Assembly (NCBI RefSeq): GCF_014642635.1
Contig: NZ_BMIQ01000001.1
Span: 806,001 to 870,000 of the forward strand
Reading direction: 5' to 3'
Length of the DNA: 64,000 nt
From: Aureimonas endophytica
Lineage (GTDB): Bacteria > Pseudomonadota > Alphaproteobacteria > Rhizobiales > Rhizobiaceae
Position 1 is the stretch's first letter; each line of letters opens with the position of its first letter. This document shows positions 35,815 through 45,900 of the stretch, piece by piece. Under the pieces are notes generated by a model, which was not told the origin of the DNA, searched no databases, and saw only the letters and a program-made list of their open reading frames with translations. Made by a program: the position numbers and the translations under genes.

Positions 35815-37425
35815 CTACTGGATCGGCACGATCACCACGCGCAACTCGCCGCTGGCCGAGGCGAGGAGGAGGAGCGCGTTCTTGCGGCCGTCCGTCTTCA
35901 GCTTGGCCAACTTCTCGGCGACGTCCTTCGCCTTGGCGACGCTTTCCTGTGCCACTTCCTTGATGACGAGGCCGGGCTCGATGCCCTTCTCGGCGGCCGG
36001 TGAATTGGGCGCGACCTTGGTGATCACCACGCCGGCCAGCCCTTCCGCCAGCTTGTACTGCTTGCGCAGCTCGTCGGTCATATCAGCGAAGGTCATGCCG
36101 AGCGCTCCCGGCGCGGTGGCGGCCTCGCCGGGCTTGGCCTTATCGCCCGGCTTCGCGCCGCCTTCGGCCTCGCTCATCAGCTTCTCGCCGTCTTCCAGGC
36201 GGCCGAGCGTGATCTGGACGGTCTGTTCCTGCATGGGGTCGGTCGGCGTCGCCTTGCGCAAGAGCTTGATGTCCACCGACTTGCCGACCGGCGTCTCCGC
36301 CACGATGCGCGGCAGGTCGCGCGAGGAGGTGATCGGCTTGCCGTCGAAGGCGGTGATCACGTCGCCGATCTTCAGCAGCCCGTTGTCGGACGGGCCGCCC
36401 GGCACGATGCCCATGACGAGCGCGCCCTTGGCGTCCTGAAGCCCGAGCCCCTCGCCGATCTCGTCCGTCACTTCCTGCAGGCGGATGCCGAGCCAGCCGC
36501 GCCGCGTCTCGCCGAAATCGCGCAGCTGCGTCACGACATTGGCGGCGAGCGCCGAGGGAATCGAGAAGCCGAGGCCGATCGAGCCGCCGGTCGGCGACAG
36601 GATCGCCGTGTTGATGCCGACGACATCGCCGTTCATATCGAAGAGCGGACCGCCGGAATTGCCCTTGTTGATCGCGGCATCCGTCTGGATGAAATTGTCG
36701 TAGGGGCCGGCATTGATGTTGCGGCCGCGCGCCGAGACGATGCCGATCGACACCGAGCCGCCGAGGCCGAAGGGATTGCCGATCGCCAGCACCCAGTCGC
36801 CAATGCGGATCTTCTCCGAATCGCCGAACTTCACCGATTTCAGCGGGTGTTTCGACTCCACCTTCAGGACGGCGAGATCGGTCTTGGTATCGACGCCGAG
36901 GAGCTTGGCGTCGAGCTTCGAGCCATCGGCGAAATTGACGGTGATCTCGTCGGCATCGGCGATGACGTGATTGTTGGTGACGATCACGCCGCTCGGATCG
37001 ATGACGAAGCCGGAGCCGAGCGATTCGACCTTGCGCGCTTCGCCGCCCTGGCCGTCCTTCAGCAGATCGTTGAAGAAATCCTGGAGCGGCGAGCCTTCCG
37101 GCGCCTTCAGCTGCGGCGTCTGCTCGTCACTGGCGCCATCCTCCACCTTCTGGGCGGTCGAGATATTGACCACCGAATCGAGAAGGCTCTCGGCGAGATC
37201 GGCGACGGAATCGGGTCCCTTGTGGCGCGGCAGCGCATTGGTCGGGCTGGCCGGCACGCCCGGCGCGGCGGGATTGATCGTGTCCGCCGCCGGCTTCTGC
37301 GGCGCGACCGGCTGGTCGCCGGGCGGCGGCGCGATCACCCCCTGCGCTTGGACGGACAGCGCCGTGCTCGCGCAGAGAAGAACGGCCAGCGCCCCGGCCA
37401 TGCCGCCCGAAATACGTCCGGCCAT
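35815..37425 (-). CDS. degP: Do/DegP-family periplasmic serine protease
   Basis: Envelope quality-control protease, 536 residues. A signal peptide covers about 1-28 (cleavage near SVQAQG). The trypsin-like triad is H153 in TNNHVIAD, D183 in KTDLAVL and S257 in KGNSGGPL. Two PDZ domains follow (about 320-410 and 440-530). The open frame extends upstream, but the ATG at 37425 gives the signal peptide. A proline/alanine-rich stretch links the signal peptide to the protease domain. It lies downstream of hflK-hflC, a conserved order in Hyphomicrobiales. Confidence 0.94.
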   Translation of the reverse strand: MAGRISGGMAGALAVLLCASTALSVQAQGVIAPPPGDQPVAPQKPAADTINPAAPGVPASPTNALPRHKGPDSVADLAESLLDSVVNISTAQKVEDGASDEQTPQLKAPEGSPLQDFFNDLLKDGQGGEARKVESLGSGFVIDPSGVIVTNNHVIADADEITVNFADGSKLDAKLLGVDTKTDLAVLKVESKHPLKSVKFGDSEKIRIGDWVLAIGNPFGLGGSVSIGIVSARGRNINAGPYDNFIQTDAAINKGNSGGPLFDMNGDVVGINTAILSPTGGSIGLGFSIPSALAANVVTQLRDFGETRRGWLGIRLQEVTDEIGEGLGLQDAKGALVMGIVPGGPSDNGLLKIGDVITAFDGKPITSSRDLPRIVAETPVGKSVDIKLLRKATPTDPMQEQTVQITLGRLEDGEKLMSEAEGGAKPGDKAKPGEAATAPGALGMTFADMTDELRKQYKLAEGLAGVVITKVAPNSPAAEKGIEPGLVIKEVAQESVAKAKDVAEKLAKLKTDGRKNALLLLASASGELRVVIVPIQ

Positions 37426-37595
37426 CGCAGATCCTCGATTCCATCGCTCGGCGCGGCTGGCAAGGCAGCCGACCCGTTCCAGAAGGCAATCCGAAAAGCG
37501 CCCGACAATCAAGACCGGCGGCGCGGCTCGAACCATATGCGAAAAGGGCACGGGAAGCCCTGCGGCGCCCCGTGCCCTCGCGTTTCAGGTCGCCG

Positions 37596-38609
37596 TCACG
37601 GCGCCGGCGCGGGCGCCGGAGGGGCACTGGCCGGCGGCGCCGAGGGCGCGGCGGGGGGTGGCGCCGGCGGCGTCGCGCCCGCCGCTGGCGGTGTCGCGCC
37701 CGGCGCCGGCGGCGTGAAGCGTCCGCCCTGCCCGTCCGCGTCGAAATAGCGGAAGAAGTCGTTGCCTTCCGGCGAGACCATCATGGTCGTGCCGCTGCCG
37801 AGGGCGGTGCGATAGGCTTCCAGGCGACGGAAGAAGTCGAAGAAGCTGGCATCGCGACCATAGGCCTCGGCGAGGACACGGCTGCGCTCGGCCTGGCCCT
37901 CGCCTTCGAGGGCGGCGGCATCGCGCTGGGCCTCGGCGGTCAGCGTCACCGCCTCGCGATCGGCGGCGGCGCGGATCTCGCGCGCCTTCACCTGACCGTC
38001 GGCGCGCAGCCGCTCGGCCTCCGCCAGACGCTCGGCCGACATGCGGGCATAGGTCCGCTCCGAGACTTCCGGCGTCAGATCCGTGCGGCTGATGCGCACG
38101 TCCTCCAGACTCACGCCGAGATTGGCGGCCTCGGGGCGCACCTGATCGCGCACCTCGACCATCATCTCGGCGCGCGCCGCCGACAGCGCCGCGTCGAAGG
38201 TCCGGCGGCCATAGGTGGCGCGGATCGCCGAGTTGAAGCGGGTGAGGAGACGCTGCTCGGCGACGTCGAGCTGGCCGCCCGCCACCGCCTGGCGGAACTT
38301 GCGCGCATCGGTGATGCGATAGACCATGAAGGCGTCGACCTCGTAGAAGGCGCCGCTCGCCACCTGCACGCGCAGATCCGTCAAGTCGGAGCGCAGGAGA
38401 CGCGTCGGCAGCTTCTGAACGTTGTCAGCATTGGCGAAGGCGAAGGGCATCTTCACATAGAGGCCCGGCTGGTCCAGGACGCGCTGGATCTGGCCGAAGC
38501 GCAGCACCACGGCCTGCTCGCCCTGGCGCACGACGAAAAGCGCGTTCCAGACGACGAAGAGCACCAGGACGACGAGGATCAGGAGGCCGTAGAAGCGGTT
38601 CGAGATCAT
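37596..38609 (-). CDS. hflC: HflC membrane protease regulator
   Basis: Band-7/SPFH protein that forms with HflK the membrane cage controlling FtsH. It has 337 residues: one N-terminal membrane helix (about 7-27), the SPFH domain beginning VRQGEQAVVLRFG, a charged helix rich in AEAER/ADGQ, and an unusual proline/alanine tail of about 40 residues made of PPA-type repeats. The start overlaps the hflK stop (ATGA). The tail is absent from typical HflC proteins. Confidence 0.94.
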   Translation of the reverse strand: MISNRFYGLLILVVLVLFVVWNALFVVRQGEQAVVLRFGQIQRVLDQPGLYVKMPFAFANADNVQKLPTRLLRSDLTDLRVQVASGAFYEVDAFMVYRITDARKFRQAVAGGQLDVAEQRLLTRFNSAIRATYGRRTFDAALSAARAEMMVEVRDQVRPEAANLGVSLEDVRISRTDLTPEVSERTYARMSAERLAEAERLRADGQVKAREIRAAADREAVTLTAEAQRDAAALEGEGQAERSRVLAEAYGRDASFFDFFRRLEAYRTALGSGTTMMVSPEGNDFFRYFDADGQGGRFTPPAPGATPPAAGATPPAPPPAAPSAPPASAPPAPAPAP

Positions 38610-39832
38610 TGGGCGCCCTCCTGCGTGCCGGCGCCGAGCGAGGTGCTGCGCGCCCCGTTGCCGACCGTCGCGCCGCCCGCCGTGCGCGAGGCGCCGGTGG
38701 ACTGGAGGGGCGGCGCGCCGCTGATGCCGTTCGACGCGGCGTCGGCCTGCGGCCGGGGCAGCTGATCGAGCGGCAGATAGGGCACGATGCCGTTGGCGCC
38801 GGTGACGTCGCCCTCCACCAGGACCTTGCGCGCCTTCTGCATGACGGCCTCGACCGTCTCCACCCAGAGGCGGCGGCGGGTAATGTCGGGCGCGTTCAGA
38901 TATTCGGTGAGGATCGAGCTGAAGCGCCGCGATTCACCCTCGGCCTCCTGCACGACGCGGTCCTTGTAGGCGGCGGCGTCCTGCCGGATCTGCACCGCCT
39001 CGCCGCGCGCGTCGCCGAGCTTGCGGTTGCGGTAGAGATTGGCCTCGTCGACGAAGCGGTCCTGGTCCTGAGCGGCGCGCTGCACCTCGTCGAAGGCGCT
39101 CGCCACCTGCTGCGGCGGCGCGGTCTCCTCGATCGAGACGGCATTGATGCGCACGCCCGCGCCATAGCGGTCGAGCGAATCCTGCATGATCGAGCGCACC
39201 TGCTCGGCGATCGCGGCGCGCGCGTCGCGGAAGAGGTCGTCCACCGGGCTGCGGCCGACCACCTCGCGCATCGCGCTCTGCGCCGTCTGACGCAGGAGGC
39301 CCTGCGGATCGGCGATGTTGAAGAGATAGGCCTGCGGATCGGTGATCTGATAGAGCACCGCGAACTGGACGTTCACGAGATTCTGGTCGCCGGAGAGCAT
39401 CAGCCCGGCCTGCCCGCTCGTGTCGCGGCCGATGACGAGCTGGTTCTCGACAGCCGGCACGGTCTCGAAGGTTTCGAGCGGCCAGGCGGTAAAGGCGAGG
39501 CCCGGCTGGATCAGCTCCTCGCGCGGCTTGCCGAGAAAGACCTTCACGCCGTACTCGCCGGGCTGCACCATATGGACGGCGTTGACCGCCCAGACGATGC
39601 CGAGCACGGCGAGAAGACCGGCGCCGAGGGCGAGCCCGCCGCCAGAGCCATGGCCGCCCGGCAGGGCGCGTTTCAGACGGTCCTGGCCCCGGCGCAGAAT
39701 GTCCTCGAGATCGGGCGAATGGTTGTTTCCCGGCCGGGGAGACTGGGGACCCTGCCCCCAGGGGCCGCCGCCGTTGCCGCCGCTTCCGCCGCCGCGCCAG
39801 CCGCCTCCCCCCGTCTGATTGCTCCAGGGCAT
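38606..39832 (-). CDS. hflK: HflK membrane protease regulator
   Basis: Partner of HflC in the FtsH-controlling complex, 408 residues. The N terminus is a glycine-rich cytoplasmic segment (about 60 residues), then one membrane helix around ALGAGLLAVLGIVWAVNAVHM and the SPFH domain starting VQPGEYGVKVFLGKP. The C-terminal helix ends in a low-complexity serine/glycine tail. It is the first gene of the hflK-hflC-degP set and lies 149 bases downstream of folA. Confidence 0.94.
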   Translation of the reverse strand: MPWSNQTGGGGWRGGGSGGNGGGPWGQGPQSPRPGNNHSPDLEDILRRGQDRLKRALPGGHGSGGGLALGAGLLAVLGIVWAVNAVHMVQPGEYGVKVFLGKPREELIQPGLAFTAWPLETFETVPAVENQLVIGRDTSGQAGLMLSGDQNLVNVQFAVLYQITDPQAYLFNIADPQGLLRQTAQSAMREVVGRSPVDDLFRDARAAIAEQVRSIMQDSLDRYGAGVRINAVSIEETAPPQQVASAFDEVQRAAQDQDRFVDEANLYRNRKLGDARGEAVQIRQDAAAYKDRVVQEAEGESRRFSSILTEYLNAPDITRRRLWVETVEAVMQKARKVLVEGDVTGANGIVPYLPLDQLPRPQADAASNGISGAPPLQSTGASRTAGGATVGNGARSTSLGAGTQEGAQ

Positions 39833-39981
39833 CTAAATCCTTCCGCCTGACATGAAAGGCGCGGGACACTGCCCGCGCGATCCTCGACCTCTTTTGCCAC
39901 TTATAGGAAGCGCGTTCCGCCCTTTCAACGAAGGGCGCGCGAAATGCTGGCTCTCGCGTGGCGCTATGGTGAGCGGGCCGT

Positions 39982-40503
39982 TCAGGACTCCGGCGGCGCG
40001 GCGCGATCCCAGACGGTGAAGCGCGTGGCGGCGCTGTCCTTCTCGCCGGCCGGCACCTTCTCTTCGCAAACAAGGCGCCAGCATGCCGGATCGACCGCCG
40101 GAAAGAAGGCGTCGCCCTGCGGCTCGGCCTCGACCACGGTCAGATAGATGCGATCGAGCCGGTCGAAGAACAGGCGATAGATCTCGCCGCCCCCGGCGAT
40201 CACGATTTCGTCGGCGCCGCGTGTGGCGGCGCATTCGCGCGCCTTCTCCAGCGCCTCGTCCGGCGTCGCCGCGTGGTACGCGCCAGCGAAGGCGAGCTCG
40301 GCCCGGCCGGTGAGGACGATCGTGTCGCGTCCGTCGAGCACGCGGCCGATCGAGTCCAGCGTCTTCCGGCCCATGATCATCGGCTTGCCCAGGGTCAATT
40401 GCCGATAGCGCTTCAGATCGGTGGCGAGGCGCCAGGGCATCGCGCCCTCGCGCCCGATCACGCCGTTGCGGGCGGCCGCGACGACGGCGACGAGCCTCGG
40501 CAT
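39982..40503 (-). CDS. folA: Dihydrofolate reductase
   Basis: Reduces dihydrofolate to tetrahydrofolate with NADPH, 173 residues. Diagnostic segments are NGVIGREGAMPWRLATDLK near the N terminus, the motif MGRKTLDSIGR, and IAGGGEIYRLF. The acid at the pterin pocket is D28 in the ATDLK segment. The start shares one base with the thyA stop, so the pair, which together recycles folate during thymidylate synthesis, is translationally coupled. Confidence 0.95.
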   Translation of the reverse strand: MPRLVAVVAAARNGVIGREGAMPWRLATDLKRYRQLTLGKPMIMGRKTLDSIGRVLDGRDTIVLTGRAELAFAGAYHAATPDEALEKARECAATRGADEIVIAGGGEIYRLFFDRLDRIYLTVVEAEPQGDAFFPAVDPACWRLVCEEKVPAGEKDSAATRFTVWDRAAPPES

Positions 40504-41297
40504 CAGACCGCGACCTTCGCCGCGATATGGCCATGCGCCTCGTAGCCCTCGATCGCGATGTCCTCGAAGCGGAAATCGAAGATGTCGCGGATCTCGGGAT
40601 TGAGCCTGAGGCGCGGCAGCGGCAGCGGCGCGCGGGTCAATTGCAGCCGGGCCTGCTCGAAGTGATTCGAATAGAGATGCGTGTCGCCGAGCGTATGGAC
40701 GAAGTCGCCCGGCTCCAGCCCCGTCGCCTGCGCCATCATCGCGGTCAAGAGGGCATAGGAGGCGATGTTGAAGGGCACGCCGAGGAAAAAGTCGCCCGAG
40801 CGCTGGTAGAGCTGGCAGGACAGCCGGCCGTCCGCAACATAGAACTGGAACAGGCAGTGGCAGGGCGGCAGCGCCATCTCATCGACGAGCGCCGGGTTCC
40901 AGGCGGAGACGATGAGCCGGCGGGAATTCGGATTCCTTCGGATGTCGTCCTGCACCTTGGCGATCTGGTCGAGATGGCCGCCATCGTAATCCGGCCAGGA
41001 GCGCCATTGCGCGCCGTAGACGGGGCCGAGATCACCGTTCTCGTCGGCCCATTCGTCCCAGATGCGCACGCCGTTCGCCTTGAGATAGGCGATGTTCGTC
41101 TCGCCGCGCAGGAACCAGAGCAGTTCGTGGATGATCGAGCGCGTGTGCAGCTTCTTCGTCGTGACGAGCGGAAACCCCTCGCGGAGATCGAAGCGCATCT
41201 GCCGGCCGAAGACGGCGCGGGTGCCCGTGCCCGTCCGGTCGAGCCGGTCGGTGCCGTTGTCGAGGATATCGGCGAGAAGATCGAGATAGGCGCGCAT
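40503..41297 (-). CDS. thyA: Thymidylate synthase
   Basis: Makes dTMP from dUMP with methylene-tetrahydrofolate, 264 residues, the same length as the E. coli enzyme. The nucleophile is C146 in [12 protein letters not shown]; the N-terminal [11 protein letters not shown] phosphate loop, RIWDEWAD and the C-terminal [16 protein letters not shown] are present. It is the first gene of the thyA-folA pair and is divergent from ssrA, with 269 bases between them. Confidence 0.96.
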   Translation of the reverse strand: MRAYLDLLADILDNGTDRLDRTGTGTRAVFGRQMRFDLREGFPLVTTKKLHTRSIIHELLWFLRGETNIAYLKANGVRIWDEWADENGDLGPVYGAQWRSWPDYDGGHLDQIAKVQDDIRRNPNSRRLIVSAWNPALVDEMALPPCHCLFQFYVADGRLSCQLYQRSGDFFLGVPFNIASYALLTAMMAQATGLEPGDFVHTLGDTHLYSNHFEQARLQLTRAPLPLPRLRLNPEIRDIFDFRFEDIAIEGYEAHGHIAAKVAV

Positions 41298-41554
41298 GAC
41301 GGAAACTCCGACGCTGAGCCGGATGAAAGGCCGTGGAAGGGCTCAAGACTCTATTAAGCAGCACTTTCGCCAAGCGGTGGAATCGCCCGGCATGCTTAAC
41401 GTTTTCTGAACGAGAGGATTCAACAAATCCCGCGAGGAGTCGAATCCTCGCCGCTCCAGAGAGCGGGGCGCAAGGATTCGCGGGGCTGGAGCCTGGCTGG
41501 CGCTTCCTTCGCATTTCCCCGTCGAGCGCCCTTTCGCCGAGCGCGGGAAGCGCC

Positions 41555-41560
41555 TATATT
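41555..41560 (+). promoter_or_regulatory. Likely -10 element of ssrA
   Basis: TATATT sits 6 bases before the first base of the acceptor-RNA hairpin at 41567, the spacing expected for a transcription start there. It is one of the few AT-rich hexamers in the region. A clear -35 was not identified. Confidence 0.5.
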
Positions 41561-41566
41561 CCGCTT

Positions 41567-41882
41567 GCCGGTCGCAAGACCGGCTATGGCGATAAACGGT
41601 CGATGTAATAAACCATTCGGACCCGGGGGCGGTACCCGGCGCCTCCACCCGAAGACCTGCTGGACGGGTCCTGGGGCGGGGGCGAAACAGGATCGACGAG
41701 GGTGTAAAGATCGAACTTTCGCTCGGCATGGTACCGCCGTTATCGGGCTAAATCTATAGTTGCCAACGACAACTATGCGGAAGCCCGTCTCGCTGCTTAA
41801 TGCAGCGCGATAGCTTCAATCAAAGCCCTGCGGGTTCGCACTCGTAGGCGGGGTCCGGAGGCACCTGGCAACAGAAGCCTCC
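41567..41882 (+). ncRNA. ssrA: Two-piece (permuted) tmRNA, alphaproteobacterial type
   Basis: Rescues stalled ribosomes and tags the nascent protein. The acceptor piece comes first: hairpin GCCGGTC-GCAA-GACCGGC (41567-41584), a T arm CCGGG/CCCGG (41623-41637) and the 3' acceptor strand CGCCTCC-ACC ending near 41650. After an excised linker the coding piece starts GGGGGCG (41678-41684), which pairs with CGCCTCC. The tag frame at 41762-41800 reads ANDNYAEARLAA and stop, a known Rhizobiales tag. A last stem GGAGGC/GCCTCC ends near 41882. The encoded acceptor end reads CCC rather than CCA, so the final A must be added later. Exact piece ends are estimates. Confidence 0.93.
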
Positions 41883-41947
41883 ACTTGCTTTTCTGCCTCA
41901 CGACCTGTTCAAAGGCGGGATATTCGGGGGCGGTTTTGGGCGTCGCG

Positions 41948-42532
41948 ATGAGTCAGGATCTCATAAGATACGATATTCTCGCGCAGGAAGCGCTGCGCGG
42001 GGTGATCCGCAAGGTGCTGGGCGAGGTCGTGAAGACCGGCCTGCCCGGGGACCATCATTTCTTCATCACCTTCCTCACCTCGGCGCCGGGCGTGCGCGTC
42101 TCCTCGCGGCTGCGCGAGAAATATCCGGAGCTGATGACCATCGTCATCCAGCACCAGTACTGGGACCTCGCCGTCACCGAGACCTCCTTCGAGGTCGGCC
42201 TCTCCTTCTCCGACATTCCCGAACGGCTGCTCGTGCCCTTCGCCGCCATTCGCGGCTTCTACGATCCGGCGGTGAATTTCGAGCTCGAATTCGACGTGCG
42301 CGACGCCGAGGCGGCGAACAGCCCCGGCAGCGAGGCGGGCGCCGCGCCGCTCGCCCTCGCCCCGGTGCCGCTCGCGGCCGAGGACAAGCCGAAGCGTTCG
42401 GCCGCGCCGGCCAAGCTCGCGACGAAGGCCGCCGACATCTCGGCCGAGGACGAGGCGGCGGATGCGCCGGCCGGCGAGCCGAAGAAGGCCGCCGACGTCG
42501 TGTCGCTCGACGCCTTCCGCAAGAAGACCTGA
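41948..42532 (+). CDS. sspB: SspB ClpXP adaptor (alpha type)
   Basis: Adaptor that binds the ssrA tag and delivers tagged proteins to ClpXP, 194 residues. The folded part (about 1-125) includes GDHHFFITFLTSAPGVRVS and the conserved PELMTIVIQHQYWDL, which form the tag-binding groove. A long alanine/proline/acid-rich linker follows and ends in the short ClpX-binding tail VVSLDAFRKK. It starts 65 bases downstream of ssrA on the same strand. A small DUF4169 gene begins 8 bases after its stop. Confidence 0.93.
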   Translation: MSQDLIRYDILAQEALRGVIRKVLGEVVKTGLPGDHHFFITFLTSAPGVRVSSRLREKYPELMTIVIQHQYWDLAVTETSFEVGLSFSDIPERLLVPFAAIRGFYDPAVNFELEFDVRDAEAANSPGSEAGAAPLALAPVPLAAEDKPKRSAAPAKLATKAADISAEDEAADAPAGEPKKAADVVSLDAFRKKT

Positions 42533-42540
42533 TCTCCGCC

Positions 42541-42744
42541 TTGGCCGAGATCGTCAATCTCCGGCAGGCCCGCAAGCGGGCCGCCCGCGCGGCGAAGGAC
42601 GCGGAGGCGGAGGCCAATCGCCGCGCCTTCGGCACGCCGCGCGCGGTGAAGCACGCGGCCGAGCAGGAGAAGGCGCGCGAGGCGCGCCATCTCGACGGCC
42701 ACCGGCTAAACGAGGGCCGGACCGGACCCGACGACGGGCGATGA
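42541..42744 (+). CDS. DUF4169 small basic protein
   Basis: A 67-residue protein read as AEIVNLRQARKRAARA after the start, the hallmark of DUF4169, followed by a charged helix and a glycine/aspartate end. The only start that keeps this N terminus is the TTG at 42541, 8 bases after sspB. Function is unknown. It is in line with sspB and the next small gene, so the three probably share a transcript. Confidence 0.8.
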   Translation: MAEIVNLRQARKRAARAAKDAEAEANRRAFGTPRAVKHAAEQEKAREARHLDGHRLNEGRTGPDDGR

Positions 42745-42763
42745 CCCCTCTTCTTCGCAGCCG

Positions 42764-42988
42764 ATGACCGTGAAGCGGTCGATCGCCATTCGCGGCCACC
42801 GCACCTCGATCAGCATCGAGGACGAGTTCTGGAGCGAGTTCCAGGCGATCGCCGAGGACCGCCGCCAGCCCGTCGCGGCTCTGGTCGCCGAGATCGACGC
42901 CAAGCGCAGCCCCGCCGTCAACCTGTCTTCTGCCGTCAGACTCTTCGTCCTGGCCGACGCCCTGCGTCGGGCCGCCGCCGATCAGTAA
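42764..42988 (+). CDS. Ribbon-helix-helix domain protein
   Basis: A 74-residue protein with the pattern VKRSIAIRGHRTSISIEDEFWSEF followed by a helix-rich half, matching small RHH-type proteins (RHH_4) of alphaproteobacteria. The basic beta-strand could bind DNA, but no partner or target is evident. It starts 19 bases after the DUF4169 gene. Its last 7 bases overlap the end of the convergent AsmA gene. Confidence 0.8.
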   Translation: MTVKRSIAIRGHRTSISIEDEFWSEFQAIAEDRRQPVAALVAEIDAKRSPAVNLSSAVRLFVLADALRRAAADQ

Positions 42989-45900
42989 CCGGAGGGCGGC
43001 CGCACGCCCGGCAGATTGGGCGCGAAGGGCGCTGCCGGCGGCACGGGGGCCGGTGTCGGCGATAGTTCGAGATCGAGATCGGTCGGCGCCGGACCGCTCC
43101 CGGACGGCACCGCTGCGCCGCGTGCCGCATCGGCGTCGCGAAGCCGCTCTTGCGCCGCGCGGGCTTCCGCCTCCACTTCCGCTGCCTCCCGGCTACGCTC
43201 GGCCGCCTGGCCCTCGCGGCGGCGGATATCCTCGCTGCGTCCGACCTCGGCCGCAGCAGCCGCATTCTCCGCCGCGCGCCAGCGATAGAGCCGGGCCTCG
43301 CGGCGCAGCCGCAGCTTTTCCTGCAAGGCGCCCTGGATGGCCTCGACACGCGCCTGTTCCCGCTCCAGAGCGCGAATGGACAGGTAGTTGGCGAGCGGCT
43401 GGGCATCGGGCACGAGGCGCGGGCCGGCGACGGGACCGACGAGTTCGTAGACGACCGCCGGCGCCGCGCCTTCCACCGCGTCGTCGCCGGGATCGAGATC
43501 GAGGCGCAGGGTGCCGGCGACCGTGGCGCGCGCCAGATCGAGCGCGCCCTCGGCCGTCAGCACCTCGCCGGAGCCCGCCTGCCGCAGCGCCGGAAAGCGC
43601 GCGACGCCGCCCGCGACGGAGAAGTCGCTCGTCAGCGCGGGCACCGGAAAGCGGGAGGCCTGGCTCTGGCGGGCGACGAGCCCGGCGACATTGGCGGGCG
43701 TCGGGTCGAAGCCCGGCACGTCGGCCGCCTTCAGGACATCCGGCAGAAGATCGGGTTTGAGGCCCGCCACGGCGCCGTTTTCCAGCTTCAGCTTGCCGGC
43801 GCCGGTCATCGCGGAGAGGAGCGCCGCATAGGACTGGCCGCTGCCGTCGAGCCGCAGCGCCGCGTCGAGCGTCCCGGCGATCGGCGGCGGCGTCACCGCC
43901 TCGGGCGCCGCCGCGTCCTCTTCGCTCGGCAGCGCGAAGCCGTTCAGGGCGATGCCGCCGAGATCGAGCCCCTGAAGGTCGGCCGTCGCGCTGAAGGCGC
44001 CGACGCCGTTGGCATTGCGAAATTGCAGAAGGCCGGCGCCGTAACCGCCGCCGAACGTGCCGCGCAGGTCGCTCAACGTCACGCTGTCCGGCGTCGTCTC
44101 CAGATGGGCGGAGGCATCGCCGAGCGCCGCCGAGCCGCCGAGGCTTACCTGATCGGCCGTCACGTCGAGTGCCAACCGGGTGGCGGGCAGGAGCGGATGG
44201 CCGAAGGCGGCGGCGTTCCAGGCGCCGGGCCGGGCGGGATCGGCCGGCGGCTGGCCGTAGACGAGACCGGCCAGCCAGGGCACCGACAGATCGGAGACGA
44301 AGACCTCGCCGGTCACCGGCCCCTCGGCGCGCCTCTCCAGCTCGGCGGAGAAATCCGTCGCGCCGATGCTGCCTTCGAGGCCCTTGAGGGACAGGGCGGC
44401 GCCGTCATAGCCGAGATCGCCGGCGAAGGTGGCGGGCAGGCTGGCGCCGGCCGCCGCGCCGAAGGCATTGCCCGTCGCCAGGAGCCAGGGCACCGCGTCG
44501 TCGCTGCCGGCCGACACGGCCAGCGTCGCCGCGCCGATGCCCGTCGCGGCGACGGCGAGCTCGCCCGAGGCGGAAAGATGCGAGCCCGGCGCCTCGGCGG
44601 TCAGCGTCGCGGCCACCGGTCCAGTAGCGCCGGCCGAGAGCGCCAGTTTCAGCCCGAGCGGCGACGGAACCGGAAGGGGAAGCGTCTCGAAGCCGATCTG
44701 GCCGAGCAATTGCGGCGGCTCGGCGCTGGTCAGGGCCAGATCGAGACCGAAGCGGCCGGCCGAGCCGCCGGCATAGATGCCGTTGCCGAGCAGCATCGAC
44801 AGGCCGATCTCGGTCGCGGCCGCCGTGCCGGCGAGGTCGACATTCAGCGTCGGCCGCTCGCTCGCCGTGCCGGGCACGGTGTGCAGCATGCCGGACAGGC
44901 TGAGCGGCGCCAGCCGGTCGGCCCTGTCGCGCAGCGCGCGAAGGATCGGGATCGGCGGCAGGCGCGCCGCCAGGAGATCGAGCAGCGGGCCGACCCGTTC
45001 CGAGGCGAGCGAGACTTCCATCCGCCCGCTCGGCGTGGCGCCCAGCCCGGCGACGCTGCCCTTGGCATGAAGAGCGCTGCCGGCGAGATCGGCGATGTCG
45101 AGGCGCTCGATGGCGAGCGTATGGCCGTCGAAGGCGAGATCGGCATCGACGCGGCCCGCCTCGATGCCCTGGAAGGCGACGGGGCCGGCGGCGAGCTTCA
45201 GGCTGCCGCGCCGGGCATCGGCGATCGAATCCGTCTCGCCGGTGAAGAGCCGCGATAAGGCGACGAAGGCATCGAGATCGAGGCGACCGCCCTTGAGATC
45301 GGCGGCGAGCACGCGCTCGCCCGCCGCGCCAGACCGGTCGAGGCTGCCGGCGAGGCTGGCGCCGCCGAGATCGACCTCGAGATCGCGGAAGGACTGGTGC
45401 TCGGGCGAGAGGTCGACATCGGCCGAGAAGCCGGCCTGGGCGAGCGTGCGGATCGCCGGATCGACGCCGCCGGTCAGCCATTCGGCGAAGCCGGTCGGCT
45501 GGCGCGCCGCAACGAGGAGGGAGCCACGAAAGCCGGGGGCCTGCGCCACTGAGAGTTCGCCCGCCGCCTCCATGCGGGTGCGGCCGGGCAGTTCGGCGGC
45601 GAAGCGGCGGACGCTCCAGCCGTCCGCGCGCGGCGCGGCCTCCACCACGAGATCGCGGATCGTCGTGTCGCCGGCGACGACGACCGGCAGCGACAGGCGC
45701 GCCGTGCCGGGCAAAGCCGGGCGCGGGATCGCGGCGATGACGGAGCGCGCCGCTTCCAGGCGCCCGGCGAAGGCGAGGCCCGCCTTCGGCTCGCCGCCGG
45801 CGGCGAGCGCATCGATATCGAGCTGCTCGCCGGCGAGATCGAGACGGAATTCGGGGGCGGCACCCACCGTCAGCCCGGCGGAGCCGGTGAGGATATAGGG

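Noticed and set aside
37596-37720. CRISPR- or VNTR-like repeats in the GCGCC-rich end of hflC
   Set aside because: The repeats are codon-level Pro/Ala repeats in the reading frame, without spacers of constant length.
41427-41460. tRNA-like end with GCGAGGA / TCCTCGC around GTCGAA, followed by CGCTCC
   Set aside because: The loop has the wrong length for a T arm, no matching acceptor or anticodon arm is found upstream, and no CCA follows.
41565-41759. Plus-strand frame of 64 residues over the tmRNA acceptor and coding pieces
   Set aside because: The stretch is accounted for by ssrA structure and tag; the peptide has no family pattern or ribosome site.
43150-45258. A 702-residue plus-strand frame opposite the AsmA-like gene
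   Set aside because: High-GC antisense frames of this size occur opposite many genes here; its composition (Arg, Gly, Ala, Glu) has no domain pattern, while the minus-strand frame has a membrane helix and family segments.
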